DNA of 64,000 bases. It comes from an uncultured Thiothrix sp. (GTDB taxonomy: Bacteria > Pseudomonadota > Gammaproteobacteria > Thiotrichales > Thiotrichaceae). The DNA is taken from contig NZ_CALMZC010000013.1 of assembly GCF_937873765.1 (NCBI RefSeq), positions 62,001-126,000 of the forward strand, read 5' to 3'. Shown one piece after another: positions 18,262-25,566 of this stretch. Positions within the stretch are counted from its first letter, which is position 1. Each line of letters starts with the position of its first letter. A program made the translations under genes and the position numbers. Below the pieces are notes generated by a model. That model saw nothing but the letters and a program-made list of their open reading frames with translations, was not told where the DNA came from and searched no databases.

Positions 18262-21261
18262 TTAAGCTAAGCGCTTGACTTGAGCTTCAATAATATCGCC
18301 ATATACCGTGTTATCGTCGCCAAAATACACCATTGAAGAAGCTAGTTTACTGGCAAGAATCGCGTATTTTACCTTTTCAGGTAAGCGTTCAATTCGTTCC
18401 TTAAATTGCTCGGTTTGAATCAAAGCTGGCATATGTGCAAGCATCGCCTGCTTGTAAGCTGCTTCATGTACCAAGTGCGGATTGGCTTGGAAGTAAGCAA
18501 ACATGCGCGCGTAATGCGCATTAATTTCTTGGCTAACCTGCGTAGAAATATCGGTATAGGTGATTTTTCCACCCGCCTCACGCTGACGCTTAATCACCAC
18601 ACGTGCTTCTTGCTCAGCCATCTGGTTCAGAATCGCGATGACATCATTCACATACTGCTGTTTATGCGCGAGAAACTCTGCTTCGCTTAAAGTCAGATTG
18701 GCGATAATTTCATAAGAAGAGGAAATAACTCCACATTTATTCGCTGAAGCATCGCGCATAATTACTACGCCACGTTGTTGCAGCACACGGCGTGCATCAG
18801 GCGTGATAAAAGAGTTAGCGCCTTCCACAATCACACGGGCACTGGGTTCACCCTCTTCTTTGAAAAATTGATCCACATTATGCATGGCAATCGTTTCAGG
18901 GCGACCACCGGCAGGAATGAACAAGTCAGTTTCTACTGTGAAGGTCAGTTGATTGAAAATCTTGTTGAATTCATCGGTCGAAATCCAATCTTCTTCTAAA
19001 CCTAAAGAGGTTTTCTTCAACTGTTTATACAGGTCGCGCATGCCATCATGCTTTTTCTGGCTGCGATAGATAATGAAAGCACCTTCATGCAAAGCATTGG
19101 CATCGAAAGCATCCAAATCCGCTTTAAGAATCACTTTGCACAGGGAATCATGGTCTAAGCCTTCGGGATCAAAAGCTGCAGCCGTACCATCTACAATCAT
19201 GCGAATTTGTACCTGCTCACAGCGTTCCAGCAAAAGGCGCATGCTATTGCCTGCCACATCACCATTCGGACCACCAGTAATTTTGATGCTGAATGGATCA
19301 GTGTGCATATTAATGCCAAGGGTTTCTTGCATGGTCACTTCAGCAAAGCGAATCACACCGATGGAAGTGACCCCATATTCTTTATGATTAATCCCTACCT
19401 TTTTGCTGGACATAATACCAGCACCGAGCAAATAGCCGCGTTGCACCGCTAACTGAGCAATTAACTCAATCATCACGTCATGCATATTTTCATCGGGGCC
19501 GAGTTCGATCGGCTCGTCCTCACCGTAATAATCCACTACGCGCGGATCTTTCGCCTTACCGTTCTCAGTGACATACAAGTCGAGGAAGGCATTGGCAAAG
19601 CCATATTGCAGTTTATATAAATATTGCAGGACAGTGGCTTGTGGTGTGCCGGGGCGAGTATTGAGGATGGAAACCATCTTTGAGCCGCCCTCGTAAATGT
19701 CTTTATTCTTCAAATGTTGAGTATGTGCCAGTACATAGTTTTCGCGGAATAGGGTATTGGCGCTATTGGTATAATCATCATGGCCTTGAGTCATGAGTGT
19801 CCGCCAGCCGCCGCGTGCAATATCGGAGAAACCAATGTGATAACCAGAACCACTGCGGCCTGCGAAGAAGGTAATCCGGAAGGGACGTTCTTTGGGTAAG
19901 TCAGCGGTAAAATCTTCTCCTAGCTCTTCTAGGTAAGCCGGATCAAGGCGGAAGGCCAGCGCATGTTTCTCGTCTACGAAGAAATTGGTCTTTAAGCAGT
20001 GGGTAATAAAACTCATCGCACAGCGGAAAATAACACGGCGCGTCTCATCCAAGAAGCGGCGACCGGTATTGAAGTTATCAATTTTGTTTTTGGTCGCTTG
20101 CAATAGTTCGGCATAGATGGATTCGCGATTCACTAGATTTGGTTTAAAACGTGCATGGAAGAGCTTGACCAATTGCTGGCTGAGTTCAGGTTGAGCAATG
20201 AAAGCACGTTGCACTACTTCAGGATCAAATTGATCAGGTTTATTGTGCGCGAGATTGGTATGACAGAAAGTGATTAAGGCTTTAATTAAAGTCGCGTCCA
20301 TCCCACTCATGATACCTGTGGCGACTAGAGCATTAAAACTAGTAGAGTCGGAAGAAATAATTTGCGTGTTATACAGTTCATCCTGTAAAGCTTGGAAAAG
20401 TTCATTGCCATTTTCTAGCACCGCACCATGGCGGGGTTGTACATAAAAGCTCGCTAAAAAGGTTGGAAAAATTCCATTACTTAAGGTGATGGTATAAGTA
20501 CGTTTCACCCCAATTTTCAGGCGTTTAAACACTTCAAAGACTTGTAATAGAAAATCGCGCTGGGGCGGGTTGCTAACGCCAAATAGCACACGATTGGTTT
20601 CACCATTGACTGCATTGTCAATCGGATCAATATCTAGGTGGATACCACCGTGGGCTTGAGTTTTTTGATAGAGATCAAGTACTCGGGCTAAGCGCTCAGG
20701 ATGGGAAACATGCACATAATCTGGATTGTTAATCCACAAGAGCTTCACTAGTTGGTCGGTTTGGCTAGTATCAAAATTAGGGGCGTGAATACGCAGATTA
20801 TCTTCGATTTTTTCTTTAATGCCCACAGGCGGCGACTGATCATCTTTGGCCAAAGCGGCAGCTACCTCAGCATCGGACACCGCATTGTAGTCAAAACGCA
20901 GGACTTCTAAAAAATAATCACTATTGGGTAAGCGCAATAACGAGGTATTGATTTCAGAATAAGATAAATTATCGCGTTTTGGTAAAGAGCTGAGCGTATT
21001 ATAAATTGAGTTGGGGACGCCATTTTGGGCAATTAACATGTGCTTGGGGCGGTCAGCCAGGCGAATATAGGGTAGGCGGTGAATGCGATACAGCGATTCA
21101 ACTAAAACGGCTAAAGCATCGGGTTCGGCACGGTTAAAACTAAAAAAGAAGGGGTGCATGGCTTGTTGTAGCCAAGCTAGGTTACTATCCGTTCTACTAC
21201 AACTTTCCTGAATGATGGCTTGAATTTGGTCAATAACTTGTTGTCCTGGATCTTTGTCCAT
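18262..21261 (-). CDS. Large NAD-dependent glutamate dehydrogenase (about 115-kDa class)
   Basis: A 999-residue protein. The N-terminal half (about 1-440) is a regulatory region without a clear known fold. The catalytic part starts near 455 with FFAGRSGSGYHIGFSDIARG and continues through GGSKMVSIL, the dinucleotide-binding region with GGPNGDVAGNSMRLL, and IVEGANSFITPDARRVLQQ. Its length and blocks fit the about 115-kDa NAD-GDH class rather than the 50-kDa hexamers or the 180-kDa GdhB class. It should convert glutamate to 2-oxoglutarate and ammonium in catabolism. It is single and divergent from guaD, another ammonium-releasing enzyme. Confidence 0.88.
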   Translation of the reverse strand: MDKDPGQQVIDQIQAIIQESCSRTDSNLAWLQQAMHPFFFSFNRAEPDALAVLVESLYRIHRLPYIRLADRPKHMLIAQNGVPNSIYNTLSSLPKRDNLSYSEINTSLLRLPNSDYFLEVLRFDYNAVSDAEVAAALAKDDQSPPVGIKEKIEDNLRIHAPNFDTSQTDQLVKLLWINNPDYVHVSHPERLARVLDLYQKTQAHGGIHLDIDPIDNAVNGETNRVLFGVSNPPQRDFLLQVFEVFKRLKIGVKRTYTITLSNGIFPTFLASFYVQPRHGAVLENGNELFQALQDELYNTQIISSDSTSFNALVATGIMSGMDATLIKALITFCHTNLAHNKPDQFDPEVVQRAFIAQPELSQQLVKLFHARFKPNLVNRESIYAELLQATKNKIDNFNTGRRFLDETRRVIFRCAMSFITHCLKTNFFVDEKHALAFRLDPAYLEELGEDFTADLPKERPFRITFFAGRSGSGYHIGFSDIARGGWRTLMTQGHDDYTNSANTLFRENYVLAHTQHLKNKDIYEGGSKMVSILNTRPGTPQATVLQYLYKLQYGFANAFLDLYVTENGKAKDPRVVDYYGEDEPIELGPDENMHDVMIELIAQLAVQRGYLLGAGIMSSKKVGINHKEYGVTSIGVIRFAEVTMQETLGINMHTDPFSIKITGGPNGDVAGNSMRLLLERCEQVQIRMIVDGTAAAFDPEGLDHDSLCKVILKADLDAFDANALHEGAFIIYRSQKKHDGMRDLYKQLKKTSLGLEEDWISTDEFNKIFNQLTFTVETDLFIPAGGRPETIAMHNVDQFFKEEGEPSARVIVEGANSFITPDARRVLQQRGVVIMRDASANKCGVISSSYEIIANLTLSEAEFLAHKQQYVNDVIAILNQMAEQEARVVIKRQREAGGKITYTDISTQVSQEINAHYARMFAYFQANPHLVHEAAYKQAMLAHMPALIQTEQFKERIERLPEKVKYAILASKLASSMVYFGDDNTVYGDIIEAQVKRLA

Positions 21262-21398
21262 GGTAACTCCTCCTGTGTGTTGTGATGCTTTGTTTTTTTC
21301 TAAACATACGCCTATTTAGTGCCCAATGGCAGGGCTTATACTGATTAAATCTAGCGAAAGCTAATGCTTTATTGTTTACTTAATTTGTGAGGGTTCCT

Positions 21399-22700
21399 AT
21401 GAAGCTACCGATTTATCAAGCTTTTCGTGCTGCACTGCTGCATTTTTTAGATGACCCTGAGAATGAGCTTGAACCCTTGCATACCGAGTATTTTCCTGAT
21501 GGAATTTTATTGATCAAGGATGGTTATGTAGAAAAAATTGGCTCTGCGCATGAATTAATAAATAGTCTCCCCGCTGATTGTGAGCTGATTCATTATCCTG
21601 AGCAGTTAATTATTCCCGGTTTAATCGATACGCATATTCATTATCCCCAAACCGATATGATTGCAGCCTATGGCGAACAACTCCTGCAATGGTTAGAAAC
21701 TTATACTTTTCCCACCGAGCGCCAATTTGCCGATCAAGAGCATGCGCGTGAAGTGGCTGAGTTCTTTTTAGATGAATTACTCCGCAATGGTACGACTACC
21801 GCATTAGTGTTCGGTACAGTCCATCCTGAGTCGGTGGAGGCTTTCTTTGCAGCGGCTGAAGCGCGGAATTTACGGATGATTGCGGGTAAGGTGTTGATGG
21901 ATCGCAATTGCCCTGCTTATCTTCAAGACACACCAGAAACCGCTTATACCGAAAGCAAAGCACTCATCGAAAAGTGGCATGGACGCGGGCGCTTATCTTA
22001 TGCGGTCACTCCACGTTTTGCCCCTACATCCAGTCGGGAGCAATTAGCTAAAGCAGGGGAGTTGCTAGCGGACTATCCGGATGTGTATCTGCATACGCAT
22101 GTGGCAGAAAATCGTGATGAGGTCGCTTGGGTCGCTGAATTATTTCCAGAAAGTCGCAGTTATTTAGACGTTTATCAGCAGTACGGTTTGTTACGTCCAC
22201 GGGCTGTATTGGCGCATTGCATTCATTTAGATGCAGCCGATCATGAGTGTATGGCGAGTACCGGTTCGGCGGCTGCCTTTTGTCCATCCTCCAATTTATT
22301 TATTGGCAGCGGTTTGTTTGATCTGCATGCAACTAAAGCGAGTGGGGTGCGCGTCGGTTTAGGTACGGATGTAGGCGGCGGTAATTATTTCAGCCTGTTG
22401 CGTGGGATCAATGATGCTTACAAGGTTACTCAATTACTCAGTAAAAAATTATCGGCTTTTCAAGCTTTGTATTTAGCGACTTTAGGGGGAGCGAAAGCAC
22501 TCTATCTGGACGATAAAATTGGTAATTTTGCAGTGGGAAAAGAAGCCGATTTTATCGTGCTAAATTTTAAGGGTACACCTTTAATAGAGCGGCGTTTGCA
22601 ACATTGCCAGAGCTTGCACGATAAGCTCTTTGCCATTTTAATGCTGGGTGATGACCGCTCAGTGACTGCCAGCTATGTGATGGGGCAGGCTGCTTTATAA
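21399..22700 (+). CDS. guaD: Guanine deaminase
   Basis: About 433 residues of the amidohydrolase superfamily. Zinc ligands are visible: DTHIHYPQTDM early in the barrel, HTHVAENRDE, LAHCIHLD, and the Asp of GLGTDVGGG. LLQWLETYTFPTE is a guanine-deaminase signature. The enzyme turns guanine into xanthine and ammonium. GAGGG five bases ahead supports ATG 21399 over the GTG at 21387. It is divergent from the NAD-GDH gene across about 140 bases, and both products release ammonium, so joint regulation is possible. Confidence 0.93.
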   Translation: MKLPIYQAFRAALLHFLDDPENELEPLHTEYFPDGILLIKDGYVEKIGSAHELINSLPADCELIHYPEQLIIPGLIDTHIHYPQTDMIAAYGEQLLQWLETYTFPTERQFADQEHAREVAEFFLDELLRNGTTTALVFGTVHPESVEAFFAAAEARNLRMIAGKVLMDRNCPAYLQDTPETAYTESKALIEKWHGRGRLSYAVTPRFAPTSSREQLAKAGELLADYPDVYLHTHVAENRDEVAWVAELFPESRSYLDVYQQYGLLRPRAVLAHCIHLDAADHECMASTGSAAAFCPSSNLFIGSGLFDLHATKASGVRVGLGTDVGGGNYFSLLRGINDAYKVTQLLSKKLSAFQALYLATLGGAKALYLDDKIGNFAVGKEADFIVLNFKGTPLIERRLQHCQSLHDKLFAILMLGDDRSVTASYVMGQAAL

Positions 22701-22728
22701 TTCTTGTACCCCAACTATTTCAATACCA

Positions 22729-22826
22729 TCATAATAAATTGACTATTCCCAAGGTTTTGGCAGCATCATTCAACTTGTTATCAAAGCAGGCGAATATTAG
22801 CGGTTATAGAGTAGGGGAGTGCTCAT
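22729..22826 (-). pseudogene. Relic of a VapC-like (PIN) toxin
   Basis: An ATG at 22826 overlaps the stop of the Phd-type antitoxin (ATGA), exactly where a toxin would start. The frame runs only nine codons (MSTPLLYNR). In another frame, 22800-22729 reads PLIFACFDNKLNDAAKTLGI and ends NLL-stop, which resembles the C-terminal end of PIN-domain toxins (a Phe-Asp, Leu, Ala-Ala, Leu-Gly pattern). I infer a toxin gene from which most of the middle was deleted. The match is short and judged by eye. Confidence 0.5.
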
Positions 22827-23101
22827 GCATGGTTCTCCAAGAGCAAATCACTCAACGACACACCTTCGGTTAAGCGGATACGCTGCGCGGCAGGCAATCC
22901 CAGTTTTTTGCTACCTTGCCCATGCCGTACCCCCGCTAATTTATCCAGTGGTTGTGACGTGCGAAGTTGCAGGTTGGGTGCTAATCGCATCAAACGTGCC
23001 ACTGGATTGCCGTGGGTCGTGACAATGATTTCTTCACCTGCTTGGGCATATTTGAGGTATTCGGAAAAGCGATTTTTCAGTTTGTGGACAGCGACATGCA
23101 T
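22823..23101 (-). CDS. Phd/YefM-family antitoxin, apparently without a toxin
   Basis: A 92-residue protein with the family opening HVAVHKLKNRFSEYLKYAQ followed by AGEEIIVTTHGNPVARLMRL, the N-terminal DNA-binding fold of Phd/YefM antitoxins. The C-terminal tail would neutralise the partner. The usual downstream toxin is reduced to a relic, so this looks like an orphan antitoxin. It lies between guaD and the island that follows. Confidence 0.85.
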   Translation of the reverse strand: MHVAVHKLKNRFSEYLKYAQAGEEIIVTTHGNPVARLMRLAPNLQLRTSQPLDKLAGVRHGQGSKKLGLPAAQRIRLTEGVSLSDLLLENHA

Positions 23102-23161
23102 AAGTGTTGGCTCATTTGTAGCTACAAGTAGTCGTGCTGACTAGTGACTTGGTTAAGATTG

Positions 23162-23221
23162 TTACCCAATCTCTCCCATCAACTTCACTACCCAGTCCTC
23201 CCGCTCTTCTACTGTTGCCAA
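23162..23221 (-). pseudogene. Diverged second copy of the 3' end of mfd
   Basis: The last codons read LATVEEREDWVVKLMGEIG-stop and match the end of the intact mfd at 28532 (LPTVEEREEWFIKLMGEIG-stop). About 48 of the first 60 bases agree by eye. Nothing else of mfd is present: upstream, the sequence is a methyltransferase-like fragment in a different frame. This short direct repeat and the real mfd 3' end bracket the accessory island. Confidence 0.8.
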
Positions 23222-23564
23222 CGGTTGTCCAGCCGATTTCTGAGTTCCAAAACCAAAAGGTGGTTTGCGCGGTTGCCTGTTGGCTCCATACCTGAATATG
23301 CGGTTCGTACCAGTCGGCGATGCCGAGGTGGTCGGAGGTGTCGCCTTCAAAACCGAGGATGCCATACGCGCTGTCTGAAACGATGGCGGTGGGCGTGTCC
23401 CATTGGGCGTAATGGTCGAGGCTGTCGCCGAGATGGAGACTGACTTGCCCATCTGTCCAGTACGTGTGGGTGGGAAGGCTGTCGAGGGTGACAGCTTTGC
23501 CGCGCCCGACTGTGCCGGGGGATGGGGGGTGTTCTTTGCCTTGAGTGCTACCGATGCGGACATA
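23222..23564 (-). pseudogene. DNA-methyltransferase-like 5' fragment, copy A
   Basis: In one reverse frame this reads as a protein fragment of about 110 residues with blocks GTVGRGKAVTLDSLPTHTYW, VSLHLGDSLDHYAQWD, SDSAYGILGFEGDTSDHLG and WYEPHIQVWSQQA, then FWFWNSEIGW, after which it breaks into the mfd end. I recall these blocks from the N-terminal part of a group of DNA methyltransferases in which SDGAYG takes the place of motif IV DPPY; here the Gly is Ser. No start codon or C-terminal half is present. The identification rests on memory of the family. A 133-codon frame over the same DNA is a shadow. Confidence 0.55.
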
Positions 23565-23566
23565 TT

Positions 23567-23962
23567 TTAAGTTGCTTTTGGTTGTGGAGTGTATTTGTGC
23601 AAGCGTAACCCTTCTACTACCTCAAAATGTTTGACGTTACCCGTAGCCAACCCAAGCCCATGTTCCAATGCAGTTGCTGCAATCAGTGCATCAGCAAGTT
23701 GCATGGCATGGCTGTGGAAGTAGCGGCATACCAGTGACACGGCATTCTCTGAAATGTTGCTCGTGATCGGTAGGCGTAACACTTCCATGTTTTTGAAGGT
23801 TTTGTCGATGGTTTGGACTTCGCGCTTGTTTTTTGCGCCTTGAATCAGTTCCATGTAGGTCACGTCAGATATGGCGAGGTCATCGAAACTGTCCAGAAAT
23901 GCACTAGCGTGAGAATCTTTGCGCGTTACCCAAATCAATACGTCGGTATCAACCAGAATCAA
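23567..23962 (-). CDS. vapC: VapC-like PIN-domain toxin
   Basis: A 131-residue PIN-domain protein from a TTG at 23962: ILVDTDVLIW with Asp5, the acidic Glu38 in YMELIQG, Asp91 in LADALIAATA, and LATGNVKHF near the end. These are the metal-binding acidic residues of VapC ribonucleases, which usually cut tRNA or rRNA. GGAGG (on the reverse strand, plus positions 23971-23975) lies 8 nt before the TTG. The TTG overlaps the stop of the upstream antitoxin (TTGA), as in coupled toxin-antitoxin pairs. A longer frame starting at 24055 is only read-through in the antitoxin region. Confidence 0.85.
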   Translation of the reverse strand: MILVDTDVLIWVTRKDSHASAFLDSFDDLAISDVTYMELIQGAKNKREVQTIDKTFKNMEVLRLPITSNISENAVSLVCRYFHSHAMQLADALIAATALEHGLGLATGNVKHFEVVEGLRLHKYTPQPKAT

Positions 23963-24204
23963 AAGCGTGACCTCCGCAGATGACGGACGTAAGCGGCGGG
24001 GTCTGCCATGTCTGTGCGGTCTTGCCATAAGCCGTAAAGTGGCGTGTCGCTCCAACGGGTTTTGCGTTTACTAGCGTTTTTGGTGGCTGGTTTGATGGCA
24101 GGGTAGCGGCTGCGGATAAATTCGATGTAGTGCAACACTTCGCGCTGGGCGCTTTCAGGCAAGCCGTGCGCTTGTTGGGTAATTTGTTGCTCCAAGGTTT
24201 GCAT
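23959..24204 (-). CDS. Antitoxin of the VapC pair (DUF2281-like)
   Basis: An 81-residue protein. The N-terminal helix pair (LEQQITQQAHGLPESAQREV, then LHYIEFIRSRY) is of the DUF2281 type, in which two helices end in a short FIE/FxxF-like segment. A C-terminal tail contains GLWQDRTDMADPAAYVRHLR, a motif often seen in antitoxins of PIN toxins. It overlaps the toxin start by 4 bases. It should neutralise the toxin and repress the pair. No DNA-binding domain is obvious. Confidence 0.8.
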   Translation of the reverse strand: MQTLEQQITQQAHGLPESAQREVLHYIEFIRSRYPAIKPATKNASKRKTRWSDTPLYGLWQDRTDMADPAAYVRHLRRSRF

Positions 24205-24280
24205 AGTGTTGTCGTCCTGTAAGCTGCGTTGGGGTTCAGTATAAGGTGTTTTGAGCGTATTGCCAAAATGCTGCTATACC

Positions 24281-24516
24281 GAGTCGCCTTCAAAGCCGAG
24301 GATGCCTACACGCTGTCCGAAACGATCACGGTGGGGGTGTCCCATTGGGCGTAATAGTCGAGGCTGTTGCCAAGGTGGAGGCTGACTTACCCGCCCGTCC
24401 AATGCGTGTGGGTGGGAAGGCTGTCGAGTGTGACAGCTTTGCCGCACCCGACCGTGCTGGGGGATGGGGGTAGTGCTACTGATATGGACATAAACCAAGG
24501 CCAAAAGTCTTGTTGG
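24281..24516 (-). pseudogene. DNA-methyltransferase-like 5' fragment, copy B
   Basis: This stretch is a diverged direct repeat of copy A (23345-23564) in the same orientation. Long runs of bases are shared, such as GGTGTCCCATTGGGCGTAAT against GCGTGTCCCATTGGGCGTAA. It also extends further 5' than A (ACATAAACCAAGGCCAAAAG), a part shared with copy C. It carries stops and a deletion of about 13 bases relative to A, so it cannot code. It separates the VapC pair from the Rpn gene. Confidence 0.65.
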
Positions 24517-24634
24517 AGGTAGGATAGCATAGGGAGTGTGTTGAGGGGGAAACAGCCCACAACTCGCGTCGCAGTAGGTTGGCTTTATGCTAGAATCACA
24601 ATCCTACAGTCCACAACTTCGGTAGGTCGGCACT

Positions 24635-25477
24635 ATGCAGGACAAGTACATCAACCCCTTCACTGATTTCGGTTTTAAAAAGCTGTTTGGGGAAGAACCG
24701 CACAAGGAATTACTGATCAGCTTCCTAAATACGCTGCTGCCAGAAAAACATCGGGTTCAGGACTTGCAGTACACCCGCAATGAACATCAGGGCTACACCG
24801 CGCTTGACCGCAAAGCCATTTTTGACCTGAACTGCATCAGCCCGACGGGTGAACGCTTCATTGTCGAGTTGCAAAAAGCCAAGCAGAATTTTTTCAAGGA
24901 TCGTAGCCTGTATTACGCCACATTTCCGATTCAGGAGCAGGCACAGCGCGGCGATTGGGATTATAAGTTGGCGGCGGTTTATACGATTGGTATCCTCGAT
25001 TTCGTATTTGAGGAAGACCGGGAGAGTCACGATAAGGAAGTGATGCACACCATCCAGCTTAAAAACCAGAATGGGCATGTGTTTTACGACAAGCTGACGT
25101 TTATCTACCTGACGTTGCCCCATTTTAAGAAGTCGCTGGATGAACTGCATACGACACAAGACAAATGGCTGTATATATTCAGACATTTGCACGAAATGCA
25201 GGAGATACCACCTGTTTTGCACGAAGCGATATTCCTCAAGTTATTTGAGGCAGCACAAATCGCCTGTTTTAATCCTGCCGAGCGTCAAGCCTACGAAGAT
25301 AGCTTGAAATATTATCGTGATTTGAAGAATGTGACTGATACGGCGCGGGATGAGGGCGAGCAAAAGAAGGCAGTGGAAATTGCCCGCAATTTGTTGGATG
25401 TGTTGGATGATGAAACGATTGCACAGAAAACGGGATTGTCATTGGAGGATGTGCTAGTGCTGCGACAGCAAAACTGA
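24635..25477 (+). CDS. Rpn-family recombination-promoting nuclease / putative transposase
   Basis: A 280-residue PD-(D/E)XK-nuclease protein. It opens NPFTDFGFKKLFGEEPHKEL, the hallmark of this family, and has the catalytic-core residues Asp64 (AIFDLN) and Glu78-x-Gln80 (FIVELQKAK). The C-terminal 50 residues include a helix-turn-helix-like IAQKTGLSLEDVLVLRQ. E. coli Rpn proteins are nucleases that raise RecA-independent recombination; related phage and bacterial forms act in defence or genetic exchange. It is the only forward-strand gene in the island and lies between two methyltransferase-fragment repeats. Confidence 0.9.
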   Translation: MQDKYINPFTDFGFKKLFGEEPHKELLISFLNTLLPEKHRVQDLQYTRNEHQGYTALDRKAIFDLNCISPTGERFIVELQKAKQNFFKDRSLYYATFPIQEQAQRGDWDYKLAAVYTIGILDFVFEEDRESHDKEVMHTIQLKNQNGHVFYDKLTFIYLTLPHFKKSLDELHTTQDKWLYIFRHLHEMQEIPPVLHEAIFLKLFEAAQIACFNPAERQAYEDSLKYYRDLKNVTDTARDEGEQKKAVEIARNLLDVLDDETIAQKTGLSLEDVLVLRQQN

Positions 25478-25543
25478 GGGGTAGGTGTTCTTTGCCTTGA
25501 GTGCTACCGATGCTGACATAAACCAACGCCAAAAGTCTTGTTG
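25478..25543 (-). pseudogene. DNA-methyltransferase-like 5' fragment, copy C
   Basis: About 66 bases match the 5' part of copies A and B in the same orientation (GGTGTTCTTTGCCTTGAGTG, shared with A; AAAAGTCTTGTTG, shared with B). In frame it reads TRLLALVYVSIGSTQGKEHL, which would be the start of the ancestral protein. It begins directly after the Rpn stop codon and ends about 20 bases before the helicase relic. Confidence 0.6.
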
Positions 25544-25566
25544 TGTATGATGCAATAGTATAGTCA

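Noticed and set aside
23162..23563. A 133-codon reverse frame as a gene
   Set aside because: Its start lies in a methyltransferase-like fragment read in the wrong frame and only the end is coding-like, where it joins the mfd copy.
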